Below, one piece after another: positions 20,828 through 29,676 of a stretch of 55,662 nt of DNA. The stretch comes from JBAZYZ01 sp041659085 (lineage in GTDB: Bacteria; Patescibacteriota; Minisyncoccia; Phycocordibacterales; VMEP01). The stretch spans positions 1 through 55,662 of the forward strand of contig JBAZYZ010000002.1 of assembly GCA_041659085.1 (NCBI GenBank), given 5' to 3'. The notes beneath the pieces are model-generated. The model saw only the letters and a list, made by a program, of their open reading frames with translations, was not told the origin of the DNA and searched no databases. Each line of letters starts with the position of its first letter. Within the stretch, counting starts at the first letter, position 1. The position numbers and the translations under genes were made by a program.

Positions 20828-21097
20828 ATGGGGATGAATACTTCAAAACCTAAATTGGTCCGCAGGCTTAAGATTATAGAGGGCCAGATTCGCGGACTCC
20901 GGGAAATGATAGAAAAAGACAAGTATTGCATTGATGTCATTACCCAAAGTTCCGCGGTGAAACAAGCCCTTTCCGGGGTGGAAGATGCTCTTATGGAAGA
21001 CCATTTGAACACCTGCGTGGTCCATCAGATTAAAAAAGGACAGGAGAAAAAGGCGGTGGGAGAGGTGTTAAAAGTTTATCGTTTGAAAAGGAAGTAG
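20828..21097 (+). CDS. csoR: CsoR-type copper-sensing transcriptional repressor
   Basis: An 89-residue all-helical DUF156 regulator. The Cu(I) ligands of CsoR are all present in the family spacing: Cys34 (KYCIDVITQ), His59 and Cys63 (DHLNTCV), the C-H-C fingerprint that separates CsoR from the nickel sensor RcnR and the persulfide sensor CstR. The N-terminal LVRRLKIIEGQIRGLREMIE is the DNA-contact helix. It lies directly behind its likely operator and before copA, so the operon is probably autoregulated. Confidence 0.93.
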   Translation: MGMNTSKPKLVRRLKIIEGQIRGLREMIEKDKYCIDVITQSSAVKQALSGVEDALMEDHLNTCVVHQIKKGQEKKAVGEVLKVYRLKRK

Positions 21098-21101
21098 TTT
21101 T

Positions 21102-23405
21102 ATGCCCATTACTCAAACATTTAAAATCCGCGGCATGCACTGCGCGTCGTGTTCGGTAATTATTGAAAAAACCCTCAAGAAAGAAGAGGGGGTGCATTCT
21201 ATTGAAACGAATTATGGAACCGAGACCGCAAAAATTTCTTTTGATGACGTAAAAACTAACCCGAAGATCTTATCCGGTAAAATTGAGAAACTCGGATACT
21301 CGTTAGTAATCCCCGAAAGCCGGTCCGCGGCGGAAATGGGCATGTCGGAAGACGAGCATGCGGCGCATTTGGGTCTCAGTCAGACAAAAAATGAAAAATT
21401 GGCGGAGCTTTCCCATATGAAATGGAAAGTAGCTTCCATAATGCCGCTAGCCGCCATTGCCATTGTCGTTATGGCTTGGGATATTTTGACCGGCTTGGGG
21501 CGCGTTCCGGAAATGTCGGTTGCTATTAAGAATGTCTTCCGGTATTTGCTCCCAGTCATGGCGACTTACTCTCTCTTTGTGGTTGGCCAGCCGTATTTGC
21601 TCGGGTTTTACCGCTTTATGCGGTATGGCAAGGCTAATATGGATACGCTTATCGGGCTCGGCACTTCCGTCGCTTATCTCTACAGTATTGTTGTAAGCAT
21701 TTTTGGAGAGTCTATAGGGGCTTATGTGAATACCTCGTACACGTATTACGACATAACCGTGGTCGTTATCGCTTTTATAACGCTCGGGAAATATCTTGAA
21801 GCGCGTTCCAAGATTAAGACAGGTGATGCTATTGAAAAGCTTCTAAATATGCAGGCCAAGACCGCGCTTGTAATTCGCGACGGCAAAGAGATTGAAATCC
21901 CGATTACTGAAGTCATTCACGGTGATTTTATTATCGTGAAACCGGCGGGGAAAATTCCGGTTGATGGCGTGATTACCGAAGGAGAATCTTTTGTTGACGA
22001 ATCAATGATTTCCGGCGAGCCGATGCCGGTGGAGAAAAAACCGGGCGACACGATTGTTGCCGGGACCATCAATACGAGCGGAACCTTTACCTTCAGGGCG
22101 ACGAAGGTCGGTTCTGAAACAATGCTTGCGAATATCATAAAGATGGTTGAAGACGCGCAGGGGAGCAAAGCGCCGATACAGGCATTGGCTGACAAGATTT
22201 CAGGCGTGTTCGTGCCGATTGTTTTGGTTATCGCTTTTCTTTCGCTGGGTTCGTGGCTCTTTATCGGTTCACAATATCTTGGGTTTGCAGGCGCGCTTTC
22301 TTTTGGCTTGGCATCATTTGTCGGGGTTTTGGTCATAGCTTGTCCGTGCGCGCTCGGGCTTGCAACTCCCACGGCGATTATCGTTGGCGTAGGCAAGGGT
22401 GCCGGCGAGGGAATTTTGGTTAAAGACGCAGCCACACTCGAGAAGCTCCATAAGGTGAATGTGGTGGTGGTGGACAAGACGGGCACGCTTACCCGCGGCA
22501 AGCCGGAACTTACCGGCATAAAGAACCGTTCTTCAAAAAGCGAAAAAGAAATAATTTCAATATTGGCGTCGCTTGAAAACAAATCTGAGCATCCGATTGC
22601 CCATGCCGTCACGGAATACGCCAAACAAAATAATATTGAACTTGCCGCGGTTTCCGGCTTTGAGATTATAAAGGGCAAAGGGCTCAAGGGAATTGTCTCC
22701 GGTGCCGAGTACTTTGTAGGTAACATAAAAATGATTTCTGATTTGAATATCGTTTTTGACAAGGCGGAATTGGAGAAGGAAACGGCTCAAGGTAAAACGC
22801 CGCTAATTCTTGCCGGGGGAGGAAAAGTTTTAGGCGTGTTTATGGTGGCGGATGCCATAAAACCTGAGGCGATTGAGGCGGTAAAGAATCTTCACAGATT
22901 GGGTATTAGGGTTGTGATGCTGACCGGTGACGATAAAAATACGGCTCTTGCGATAGCAAAACAAGTCGGCATAGATGATGTGGTTGCTGAAGTTATGCCC
23001 GAAGACAAACTAAAAAAGATAAAAGCGTTACAGGCTGAAGGGAAAATTGTGGCTATGGCGGGAGACGGGGTAAACGATGCCCCGGCGCTCGCGGCAGCCG
23101 ACGTTGGCATTGCCATGGCGACAGGGACGGACGTGGCTATTGAAAGCGCCGGCATAACGCTTCTTCACGGAGACGTTTCGAAATTGGTTAAAGCGATAGC
23201 GTTATCCAAAATGACTATGCGCGGGATTAAGCAGAATCTTTTCTGGGCGTTCATTTACAACATTGTCGGCATTCCCGTTGCAGCCGGGCTTCTGTATCCG
23301 ATATGGGGTGTGGTGTTAAACCCGATTTTTGCCGGACTTGCCATGGCGTTCTCAAGTGTGTCGGTGGTCGGGAATTCGCTCAGATTAAAAACCAAGAAAT
23401 TATAA
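21102..23405 (+). CDS. copA: Copper-exporting P1B-type ATPase
   Basis: A 767-residue ATP-driven Cu(I) exporter. One N-terminal HMA domain carries GMHCASC (Cys14, Cys17). Membrane helices precede the TGE actuator loop (MISGEPMPVEKK), the transport site Cys414-Pro-Cys416 (VIACPCALGLATP), the phosphorylation motif DKTGTLT (Asp458), the HP dipeptide of P1B pumps (KSEHPIAHA) and the hinge GDGVNDAPAL. The last helices hold the family YN motif (FIYNIVGIP) and the MAFSSVSVVGNSLR end. Starts 4 nt after csoR with a GGAAG ribosome site. Confidence 0.96.
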   Translation: MPITQTFKIRGMHCASCSVIIEKTLKKEEGVHSIETNYGTETAKISFDDVKTNPKILSGKIEKLGYSLVIPESRSAAEMGMSEDEHAAHLGLSQTKNEKLAELSHMKWKVASIMPLAAIAIVVMAWDILTGLGRVPEMSVAIKNVFRYLLPVMATYSLFVVGQPYLLGFYRFMRYGKANMDTLIGLGTSVAYLYSIVVSIFGESIGAYVNTSYTYYDITVVVIAFITLGKYLEARSKIKTGDAIEKLLNMQAKTALVIRDGKEIEIPITEVIHGDFIIVKPAGKIPVDGVITEGESFVDESMISGEPMPVEKKPGDTIVAGTINTSGTFTFRATKVGSETMLANIIKMVEDAQGSKAPIQALADKISGVFVPIVLVIAFLSLGSWLFIGSQYLGFAGALSFGLASFVGVLVIACPCALGLATPTAIIVGVGKGAGEGILVKDAATLEKLHKVNVVVVDKTGTLTRGKPELTGIKNRSSKSEKEIISILASLENKSEHPIAHAVTEYAKQNNIELAAVSGFEIIKGKGLKGIVSGAEYFVGNIKMISDLNIVFDKAELEKETAQGKTPLILAGGGKVLGVFMVADAIKPEAIEAVKNLHRLGIRVVMLTGDDKNTALAIAKQVGIDDVVAEVMPEDKLKKIKALQAEGKIVAMAGDGVNDAPALAAADVGIAMATGTDVAIESAGITLLHGDVSKLVKAIALSKMTMRGIKQNLFWAFIYNIVGIPVAAGLLYPIWGVVLNPIFAGLAMAFSSVSVVGNSLRLKTKKL

Positions 23406-23432
23406 ACTTAGCAATAGATTAATTAAAATATT

Positions 23433-24035
23433 ATGAATAACAAAATTTTGTTAGTTATTGTAGGAGTGGCGATAGGAATACTGGGCGTCTTGTTGGCAAC
23501 TTCCGCGGCCCAGCCGGGTTCAATGATGTCCGGGTGGGGGTATGGGCAAAGAATAGTCGGTACGGGTCAAATAGACAGGCATTTTATCGAGCAGATGATC
23601 CCGCATCACGACGGAGCTATCGCGATGGCAAGCCTGGCTCTTACAAAGTCTAATCGTTCGGAAATCAAAATTCTCGTGGGGTCCATCATTGAAGCGCAAA
23701 CTGAAGAAATTCAGGATATGCGCGGTTGGTATGAGAATTGGTTTGGAAAAAGTGTTCCGGAAGGGACCACCGCAATGATGGGGGGAGGGATGATGTCAGG
23801 AGGCGGAATGCATATGGGGGGACGGGAAGACATGGCGGCGTTAGAAAATGCGAGTGATTTTGACCGGACATTTATTGAACAAATGATTCCCCACCACCAG
23901 CTCGCCATCATGATGGCGCAAATGTTAAAGTCTGGCACTAATAGGCCGGAAATGTTGTCTCTTGCCGACAATATCATTGAATCGCAATCGCGAGAGATAC
24001 GGGAAATGCAAGGTTGGTATGAAAAGTGGTATTAA
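23433..24035 (+). CDS. DUF305 double-domain protein, Met/His-rich linker
   Basis: A 200-residue exported protein with an N-terminal signal anchor (residues 5-24) and two DUF305 repeats. Each has the helical motif HFIEQMIPHH or TFIEQMIPHH (first pair His58/His59) and ends in an E-I-x-x-M-x-x-W-Y-E motif. The linker (MMGGGMMSGGGMHMGG) is rich in Met and His, typical for soft-metal binding outside the membrane. In this operon it probably binds copper at the cell surface; that is inference from context. Confidence 0.88.
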   Translation: MNNKILLVIVGVAIGILGVLLATSAAQPGSMMSGWGYGQRIVGTGQIDRHFIEQMIPHHDGAIAMASLALTKSNRSEIKILVGSIIEAQTEEIQDMRGWYENWFGKSVPEGTTAMMGGGMMSGGGMHMGGREDMAALENASDFDRTFIEQMIPHHQLAIMMAQMLKSGTNRPEMLSLADNIIESQSREIREMQGWYEKWY

Positions 24036-24072
24036 CAATTCCAAACTCGCTTAAATTGAAAGCGAAGAAATT

Positions 24073-25101
24073 ATGAACAATCAAAAAACATACAGTTTCC
24101 ACGTAAAAGGAATGCATTGCAGGGCATGTACGGTATTGATTGAAAGCGAGCTTAAGGAATTGCCCGGAGTTGCGCGTGTGGAGGCGAGCTTGAGACACCA
24201 CTCCGTGGAAGTTGCCGGAAATTTTGGAAGTAGAGAGCCCGAAGATATAGCAGCCTTTTTAAGCGGGCCTATTAAGAAGCACGGATATACCCTTTCGGTG
24301 GAAAAAGAAGTTCATAGGGCCGGGTGGGGCGATTTCAGGCTTGCTGTTCCGATCGCGCTCGGGTTTGCTGTCCTGTTCGTGTTGTTGCAAAAGCTTGGTG
24401 TCGTGAACTTGGTAAACACCGGTAATGTGGGTTACGGTACGGCTTTTGTGGTCGGGCTTATTGCCTCCGTTTCGACTTGTATGGCCATTGTCGGGGGACT
24501 GGTACTTTCCATTTCCGCAAATTTTGCGAAAGAAGGCGATAAGATTCGTCCGCAAATGTTATTCCATGCGGGCCGCATCGTTTCTTTCTTTGTTTTGGGC
24601 GGGGTGATCGGAGCTCTTGGTTCGGCGTTTCAACTTGGGAGTGTCGGAGTCTTTGTTTTAAGCCTGCTTGTTGGTTTGGTTATGTTGGTATTGGGTATAA
24701 ACCTTTTGGATGTTTTCCCCTGGGCAAAGAAACTTCAACCGACAATGCCCAAGTTTTTCTCGTCTCATCTCATGGAGATTAAAAAAATTAACCACACCCT
24801 TACCCCACTCCTGGTTGGCGTGCTTACATTCTTTTTGCCATGCGGCTTCACTCAGTCAATGCAGCTTTACGCTCTTTCAACCGGCAATTTCTGGTCAGGC
24901 GCTTTGACAATGCTCTCGTTTTCTCTCGGAACGCTTCCGGTACTCGCGCTCCTGTCGTTCACTTCGCTTGGTATCCATAATAAAATGAAATCCGGCATCT
25001 TTTTCAAGACAGCCGGCTTGGTGGTTATATTTTTTGCGTTATTCAATATAATTAACAGTCTGGCGGCAATAGGGCTGATACGCCCGATTTTTAATTTCTG
25101 A
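24073..25101 (+). CDS. HMA domain fused to a UreH_2/TauE-like membrane protein
   Basis: A 342-residue protein with an N-terminal heavy-metal-associated domain (VKGMHCRACTVLIES, Cys16 and Cys19), then about seven membrane helices. The membrane part, with TCMAIVGGLVLSIS, HAGRIVSFFVLGG and FFLPCGFTQSMQLYALSTG, matches the UreH-like transmembrane domain (PF13386 type), related to DsbD/CcdA and sulfite exporters. Similar HMA fusions are found in copper loci of many bacteria and may move copper for loading or efflux. The direction of transport is unknown. Confidence 0.88.
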   Translation: MNNQKTYSFHVKGMHCRACTVLIESELKELPGVARVEASLRHHSVEVAGNFGSREPEDIAAFLSGPIKKHGYTLSVEKEVHRAGWGDFRLAVPIALGFAVLFVLLQKLGVVNLVNTGNVGYGTAFVVGLIASVSTCMAIVGGLVLSISANFAKEGDKIRPQMLFHAGRIVSFFVLGGVIGALGSAFQLGSVGVFVLSLLVGLVMLVLGINLLDVFPWAKKLQPTMPKFFSSHLMEIKKINHTLTPLLVGVLTFFLPCGFTQSMQLYALSTGNFWSGALTMLSFSLGTLPVLALLSFTSLGIHNKMKSGIFFKTAGLVVIFFALFNIINSLAAIGLIRPIFNF

Positions 25102-25108
25102 GTTCTGA

Positions 25109-25114
25109 TATAGT
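25109..25114 (+). promoter_or_regulatory. -10 box before the cupredoxin-like gene
   Basis: TATAGT ends seven nt before the ATG at 25122, so this last gene could also be transcribed on its own. Confidence 0.4.
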
Positions 25115-25121
25115 TATATTT

Positions 25122-25508
25122 ATGAAATGGACCGTCTTAGCAATTATAATTTCTCTCGGCTTGGTTATTGGCGCTGCTTCGCTTACCACCAAAGATGAAG
25201 GAACCGAAGTTCCGGCAAACAACAACGTTGGCGTTTTGGACAACAAGCAAATCGTAGAGATAAGCGCTAAGGGCGGGTATTCGCCGAGAAAGAGTGTGGC
25301 TAAAGCCGGTGTCCCGACAATTTTGCGCGTAAACACCAAGGGCACGTTTGATTGTTCCATCGCGCTACGCATTCCAAGCTTAGGACTATCCAAAAACCTT
25401 CCGCCAACCGCGGAGACCGATATAGATTTGGGTATTCCGTCGGCCGGCATCTTGCGCGGAGTTTGCGCTATGGGCATGTATTACTTTGAGATTGATTTCC
25501 AAGCCTGA
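25122..25508 (+). CDS. Cupredoxin-like exported protein
   Basis: A 128-residue protein with a signal anchor (residues 3-21) and a cupredoxin-like beta sandwich: GGYSPRKSVAKAGVPTILRV then the C-terminal CAMGMYYFEIDF. The usual blue-copper histidines are missing; the candidate ligands are Cys78 (FDCSIALR), Cys115, Met117 and Met119 (C-x-M-x-M). That set suggests Cu(I) binding rather than a type 1 electron-transfer site. Last gene of the copper cluster. Confidence 0.78.
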   Translation: MKWTVLAIIISLGLVIGAASLTTKDEGTEVPANNNVGVLDNKQIVEISAKGGYSPRKSVAKAGVPTILRVNTKGTFDCSIALRIPSLGLSKNLPPTAETDIDLGIPSAGILRGVCAMGMYYFEIDFQA

Positions 25509-25566
25509 ACCAGAGACGATAAAATTATTTTTTTAAACCCCCGCCTGCTATAATTAGCCGCTATAC

Positions 25567-26559
25567 ATGAGAAAGCTTTTTATTTTACCCACAGTTATTG
25601 CTGTCGCGGCTCTTGGACTGATCTATTTTACGCTTGGGGCGGAGGCTTTCATGCTTGCCTCTATCTTGTCGGTGCTTGAGGTGACTTTGTCCTTTGATAA
25701 CGCTGTTGTGAATGCAAAGGTGCTTAAGCGAATGAGCGCTGTTTGGCAACAACGTTTTCTTACGTGGGGTATTTTAGTCGCCGTGGTTGGAACGCGATTC
25801 CTTTTGCCCATAATAATTGTGGCGGTTTCCGCCTGGACTTCTCCATTTGCCATAGCGGTGCTTGCCGCGACCGACTCAAGGGCTTACGGCGTTTTGCTTG
25901 AGCATTCTCACTATGCTATCAGCGCGTTTGGCGGAGCCTTTTTGTTTATGGTTTCGCTAAAGTATTTCTTTGACCAGGCTAAGGAGGTTCATTGGCTGGA
26001 AATTCTGGAAAAAAGGTTTTCTCTGTGGGGGAGAGTTGAGGCGATAGAGATAGCTCTGGTGCTTTCCGCCTTGCTCACGGTTTCTTTTCTGGTAAAGGGG
26101 GAACAGGGAACAATTCTCGCTGCCGGCATTTTTGGCATCGTGCTGTTTATTGCCATGGAGAGCGTCACTCAGGTGCTGGACACCTCGCTTTCCGGTTTGA
26201 CCAAGAACGGTTTCGCTTTGTTTATTTATCTGAACATTTTGGACACGGCTTTTTCTTTAGACGGTGTGATCGGCGCCTTTGCCCTATCCACAAATCTGGC
26301 AGTTATCGCTGTGGGTCTTGGCATCGGAGCTTACTTTGTCAGAACGATGACTGTTTATTTGGTGCGCGCCGGCACCCTTGATTCTCTTGTGTATCTTGAG
26401 CACGGCGCTCATTGGGCGATTATGGGCCTTGCCGGGGCGATGCTCCTGTCGCTTGTCGCGCCAATACCGGAAGTCGTGATTGGCGGCATAGGTCTTTGTT
26501 TCATCGGCCTATCATACTGGTCTTCCAAAAAGGAGATACGCAAAAGAGTGTTACGGTAA
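25567..26559 (+). CDS. DUF475/TerC-like integral membrane protein
   Basis: A 330-residue protein with about nine membrane helices. The paired motifs VTLSFDNAVVNAKVL and LDTAFSLDGVIGAFALS, each with an acidic residue inside a helix, are the signature of the DUF475/TerC group. TerC members are linked to manganese export or tellurium resistance; ion transport is likely, the ion unknown. Its own -10 box TATAAT (25549-25554) separates it from the copper operon. Confidence 0.87.
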   Translation: MRKLFILPTVIAVAALGLIYFTLGAEAFMLASILSVLEVTLSFDNAVVNAKVLKRMSAVWQQRFLTWGILVAVVGTRFLLPIIIVAVSAWTSPFAIAVLAATDSRAYGVLLEHSHYAISAFGGAFLFMVSLKYFFDQAKEVHWLEILEKRFSLWGRVEAIEIALVLSALLTVSFLVKGEQGTILAAGIFGIVLFIAMESVTQVLDTSLSGLTKNGFALFIYLNILDTAFSLDGVIGAFALSTNLAVIAVGLGIGAYFVRTMTVYLVRAGTLDSLVYLEHGAHWAIMGLAGAMLLSLVAPIPEVVIGGIGLCFIGLSYWSSKKEIRKRVLR

Positions 26560-26587
26560 TTTATTTTCATTATTCCTCGCTGCCAAG

Positions 26588-26593
26588 TATAAT
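26588..26593 (+). promoter_or_regulatory. -10 box of the PIF1-like helicase gene
   Basis: TATAAT ends six nt before the ATG at 26600. Confidence 0.6.
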
Positions 26594-26599
26594 CTCCCC

Positions 26600-28336
26600 A
26601 TGACACAAAAGGAGGCGCTAGACATACTGAAGACCGGGGCCAACGTTTTTCTGACGGGTGAGCCCGGAAGCGGTAAGACGCACACGGTAAATGAATATGT
26701 GGAGTATTTGCGCGAGCGTGGAATTGAACCGGCGATTACGGCTTCTACCGGCATTGCCGCGACACACATCGGCGGGGTGACGATTCATTCATGGAGCGGT
26801 ATCGGCATCAAGATAAGCTTGGACGCGTATGAACTGGATAAGCTCGGCTCGAGCGAATATCTGGCCAAGCGCGTCGGGCGCGCCAAAGTTTTAATCATTG
26901 ACGAAGTTTCAATGCTCTCCGCCGGGACTCTTTCCATGGTGGACGCGGTCTGCCGGGAGGTCAGACGGAATTCGGAGCCGTTTGGGGGACTGCAGATGGT
27001 TTTTGTCGGCGATTTTTTCCAGCTCCCGCCGATTGTGAGAATGAATGTGGAGGAGCGGGACGAATACGCCCAAGCTCCGCTTATTGAATCTGAACCTATG
27101 GGCAGGTTTGCCTGCGACGCGCCCGCTTGGGCGAAAACAAAACCGATAGTTTGTTACCTTACCGAACAGCACCGACAGGATGACAGCGATTTCCTGGAGC
27201 TCCTTTCATCCATTCGCCGCAATACTTTCAGCGAAAGTCATATGCGCCACATTGAGAAGAGGAAAATAAAACACGCTGACGCGCCGGATAATACGCCTAA
27301 ACTTTTTTCGCACAACATCGACGTGGATCGCGTGAATGATTCCACTCTCTCTAAAATTTCAGGAGCGGCAAAAACTTTTGATATGGTTTCGCGTGGCCCG
27401 GCCAACCTGACATCCGCTCTTAGGAAGGGCTGTCTCTCGCCAGAGACTCTGACGCTCAAAGCAGGCGCCTCTATAATGTTTACAAAAAACAGTCCGCGCG
27501 AAGGATTCGTGAACGGCACACTTGGGACCGTGAGCGGTTTTTCGGTTGCCGGAAGTCCTCTTGTCCGGACACGTGGAGGGCGGGTTATTGAGGTCTCTCC
27601 ACTCGATTGGACGGTGGAGGAGGGCGGAGTGGTAAGGGCGCGGATTACGCAGATACCGCTACGCCTCGCTTGGGCCATCACTGTTCATAAAAGCCAAGGG
27701 ATGAGTCTGGACGCGGCTGTGATGGATCTAAGCGAAGTCTTTGAATATGGGCAGGGTTATGTCGCGTTATCTCGCGTTAGGAGGCTCTCGGGACTTCATA
27801 TGCTTGGCTGGAACGAGCGGACTTTTCAGGTCCACCCTGACATTTTGGCTAAGGACGAGGCGTTTCGCTTAGCTTCGGAAGAGGCCGGGTCGGGATTTGC
27901 GCAAATTGCGCCGATCGACCTTTTAAAGATGCATGAGAATTTTGTTGTGGTTTGCGGGGGAAGTCTTAAAAAGGGTGTGGAGATGAAAGTTTTCAAAGAA
28001 AAAAAGTTGGTCGCGCGCCGAGCGAAGAAAGCGGGTATTTCAACATACGAAGAAACCCTTTCTTTGTTTAAGCTGGAGTTGAGCGTTTCCGAAATTGCCG
28101 TCAAACGCGCGCTTGCGGAAACAACAATCGTTTCGCATATTGAAAAATTGTTTATGGATGACAAAATCTCAAAAAAAGGAATTGAAAGAATTATTCCCGC
28201 GCATACCCGCAAAGCCCAAACCGAAATAGAAAAAGAATTTAAGAAGAACGGCGACGGCAAGCTCGCTCCCGTCTTTGAAAAATTCAAAGGCAAATATACG
28301 TACGAGGATTTGCGTTTGGTGAGGATGTTGGTGTAG
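26600..28336 (+). CDS. PIF1-like SF1B DNA helicase with C-terminal helix-turn-helix domain
   Basis: A 578-residue 5'-to-3' helicase of the PIF1/RecD group. Visible are Walker A GEPGSGKTHT (about residues 20-29), motif Ia ITASTGIAATHIGG, Walker B VLIIDEVSML, motif III VFVGDFFQLPP and the C-terminal SF1 motifs ITVHKSQGMSLD and YVALSRVRRLSGL. The last about 110 residues (YEETLSLFKLELSVSEIA, then repeated basic helices) look like the HTH_40 domain found at the ends of RecQ-like and other helicases. Likely role: replication restart or removal of DNA secondary structure. Confidence 0.92.
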   Translation: MTQKEALDILKTGANVFLTGEPGSGKTHTVNEYVEYLRERGIEPAITASTGIAATHIGGVTIHSWSGIGIKISLDAYELDKLGSSEYLAKRVGRAKVLIIDEVSMLSAGTLSMVDAVCREVRRNSEPFGGLQMVFVGDFFQLPPIVRMNVEERDEYAQAPLIESEPMGRFACDAPAWAKTKPIVCYLTEQHRQDDSDFLELLSSIRRNTFSESHMRHIEKRKIKHADAPDNTPKLFSHNIDVDRVNDSTLSKISGAAKTFDMVSRGPANLTSALRKGCLSPETLTLKAGASIMFTKNSPREGFVNGTLGTVSGFSVAGSPLVRTRGGRVIEVSPLDWTVEEGGVVRARITQIPLRLAWAITVHKSQGMSLDAAVMDLSEVFEYGQGYVALSRVRRLSGLHMLGWNERTFQVHPDILAKDEAFRLASEEAGSGFAQIAPIDLLKMHENFVVVCGGSLKKGVEMKVFKEKKLVARRAKKAGISTYEETLSLFKLELSVSEIAVKRALAETTIVSHIEKLFMDDKISKKGIERIIPAHTRKAQTEIEKEFKKNGDGKLAPVFEKFKGKYTYEDLRLVRMLV

Positions 28337-28393
28337 AAAACGCCGCCTTATCCCCCGGGGAATAACATTGTTATCTTTCTTCTTGTCCCTTGG

Positions 28394-28399
28394 TATAAT
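28394..28399 (+). promoter_or_regulatory. -10 box upstream of the Cys-rich DoxX gene
   Basis: TATAAT, preceded by TGG, 57 nt before the start. This leader is long compared with the usual 0-3 nt in this window, so it may carry regulation. Confidence 0.45.
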
Positions 28400-28456
28400 A
28401 TAAGCGCGCGATTTAATCAATTTTTAGGTTTTATTTATCAGTTAAAATTAAAAAAT

Positions 28457-28936
28457 ATGATGTTAGGAAAATGCGAAGGTAAATGCGAGGGGAAGTGCGG
28501 CGCACATTGCTGGTGTAAAGTTATAATCCGTGTCTTTATCGCCGCGATCTTTATTTATGCGGGTTACGGGAAATTAACCGGCATAGACGGCACAGCGGCC
28601 TATATAGCAAGCGCAGGCTTGCCTTATCCGGTATTTTTGGCATGGGCAGCAGGATTGCTTGAAGTAATCGCCGGTGTCCTTGTTGTTGCCGGATGCTGGG
28701 GTAAGCATTGCGCGGCCTGGGCTTTGATTGTCTTTACCGTTGTTGCCACTTACTTTTTCCATCTGAAGGGCGCTTTTGCCGGAGACTCTATGCAGTGGGT
28801 TCAGGTTTTGAAGAACCTGGCCGTAATTGGAGGTCTTGCAATGATTGCGGGCTGCGCCAAGTGCGGCTCTGCGGGCGGGTGCGGTTCTTGCGAAGGTGGA
28901 AAGTGCAAGAATAAGGCAAAATCCTCCGATAACTAG
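28457..28936 (+). CDS. DoxX-family membrane protein with cysteine-rich tails
   Basis: A 159-residue DoxX protein (RVFIAAIFIYAGYGKLTG starts the four-helix core). Both ends are packed with cysteines: Cys6, 10, 14, 18 and 20 at the N-terminus (repeats of GKCE) and Cys133, 136, 142, 145 and 150 at the C-terminus, with two more in a loop (GCWGKHC). Both tails would lie on the same side of the membrane, so they could form one metal or redox site. It lies between the copper operon and the DsbA/VKOR pair. No function is proven. Confidence 0.83.
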   Translation: MMLGKCEGKCEGKCGAHCWCKVIIRVFIAAIFIYAGYGKLTGIDGTAAYIASAGLPYPVFLAWAAGLLEVIAGVLVVAGCWGKHCAAWALIVFTVVATYFFHLKGAFAGDSMQWVQVLKNLAVIGGLAMIAGCAKCGSAGGCGSCEGGKCKNKAKSSDN

Positions 28937-28957
28937 GGACAAAAGGGCATTAATACA

Positions 28958-28998
28958 CAACAAAAAACCGCTGCTTGATTATGGGCGGTTTTTTGTTG
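28958..28998 (+). terminator. Terminator after the Cys-rich DoxX gene
   Basis: A 14-bp stem CAACAAAAAACCGC/GCGGTTTTTTGTTG, with its T-run inside the 3' arm. Confidence 0.85.
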
Positions 28999-29022
28999 CC
29001 AAGACTGCCTTATTTTTGTTAT

Positions 29023-29028
29023 TATAGT
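29023..29028 (+). promoter_or_regulatory. -10 box of the dsbA-VKOR operon
   Basis: TATAGT ends six nt before the ATG at 29035. Confidence 0.55.
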
Positions 29029-29034
29029 GCCCAT

Positions 29035-29676
29035 ATGAAGCCTTCAATCATCTGGTCAATAGTAGTGATTATTCTTTTGGTTGCCGTCTTTAGCGTGGTT
29101 AAAATGGCTAAGGCTCCGGTAACGTCGGGCGTATCCGGGAGTATACCGGAAATTTCTGCTGGCGATCAAACTCGCGGACCTAAAGACTCCAAGGTTGTGG
29201 TTGTGGAGTATAGCGACTTTCAGTGTCCTGCTTGCGCCGCTTTTTTCCCGGCCGTAGACGATCTAAACAAAGAATTGGATGGCAAAATTCTTTTTGTTTA
29301 CCGAAATTTTCCTCTTCCTCAGCACCAAAATGCCGAACTGGCGGCAGAAGCGGCTGGCGCTGCGGGACTGCAGGGGAAATTCTGGGAAATGCATGACGCG
29401 CTTTTTGAAAACCAGGCTGAATGGTCGGAGTCTGGCAACGCAAAAGATTTTTTTATCAGATATGCGGGAACAGCCGGAATAAATATCGAGCAATTTAACA
29501 GGGATATTTCCTCAAGGGAAGTAAAAAATAAAATTGAGGATGATTTGAGTGGGGGATTCAAAGCTAATATTAACTCAACCCCGACATTTTTCTTGAATGG
29601 CAAGAAGATGGAGGGATTTAACTCATATGATGAATTTAAAAATCTTGTCCGAGAAGCGGTACGGAATAATTCCTAA
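29035..29676 (+). CDS. DsbA-family thiol-disulfide oxidoreductase
   Basis: A 213-residue thioredoxin-fold protein anchored by an N-terminal helix (residues 4-22). The active site is Cys64-Pro-Ala-Cys67 (SDFQCPACAAFF), with the cis-proline loop NSTPTFFLNG near the end and an inserted helical domain between, as in DsbA/BdbD. It introduces disulfides into exported proteins. The VKOR-like gene overlaps its end and would re-oxidise it. Confidence 0.93.
   Translation: MKPSIIWSIVVIILLVAVFSVVKMAKAPVTSGVSGSIPEISAGDQTRGPKDSKVVVVEYSDFQCPACAAFFPAVDDLNKELDGKILFVYRNFPLPQHQNAELAAEAAGAAGLQGKFWEMHDALFENQAEWSESGNAKDFFIRYAGTAGINIEQFNRDISSREVKNKIEDDLSGGFKANINSTPTFFLNGKKMEGFNSYDEFKNLVREAVRNNS

Noticed and set aside
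21917..22762. Long open frame (281 codons) on the minus strand inside copA
   Set aside because: It is antisense to a clear P-type ATPase, shows low-complexity Ser/Thr/Pro composition and no family motif; a shadow of copA codon usage.
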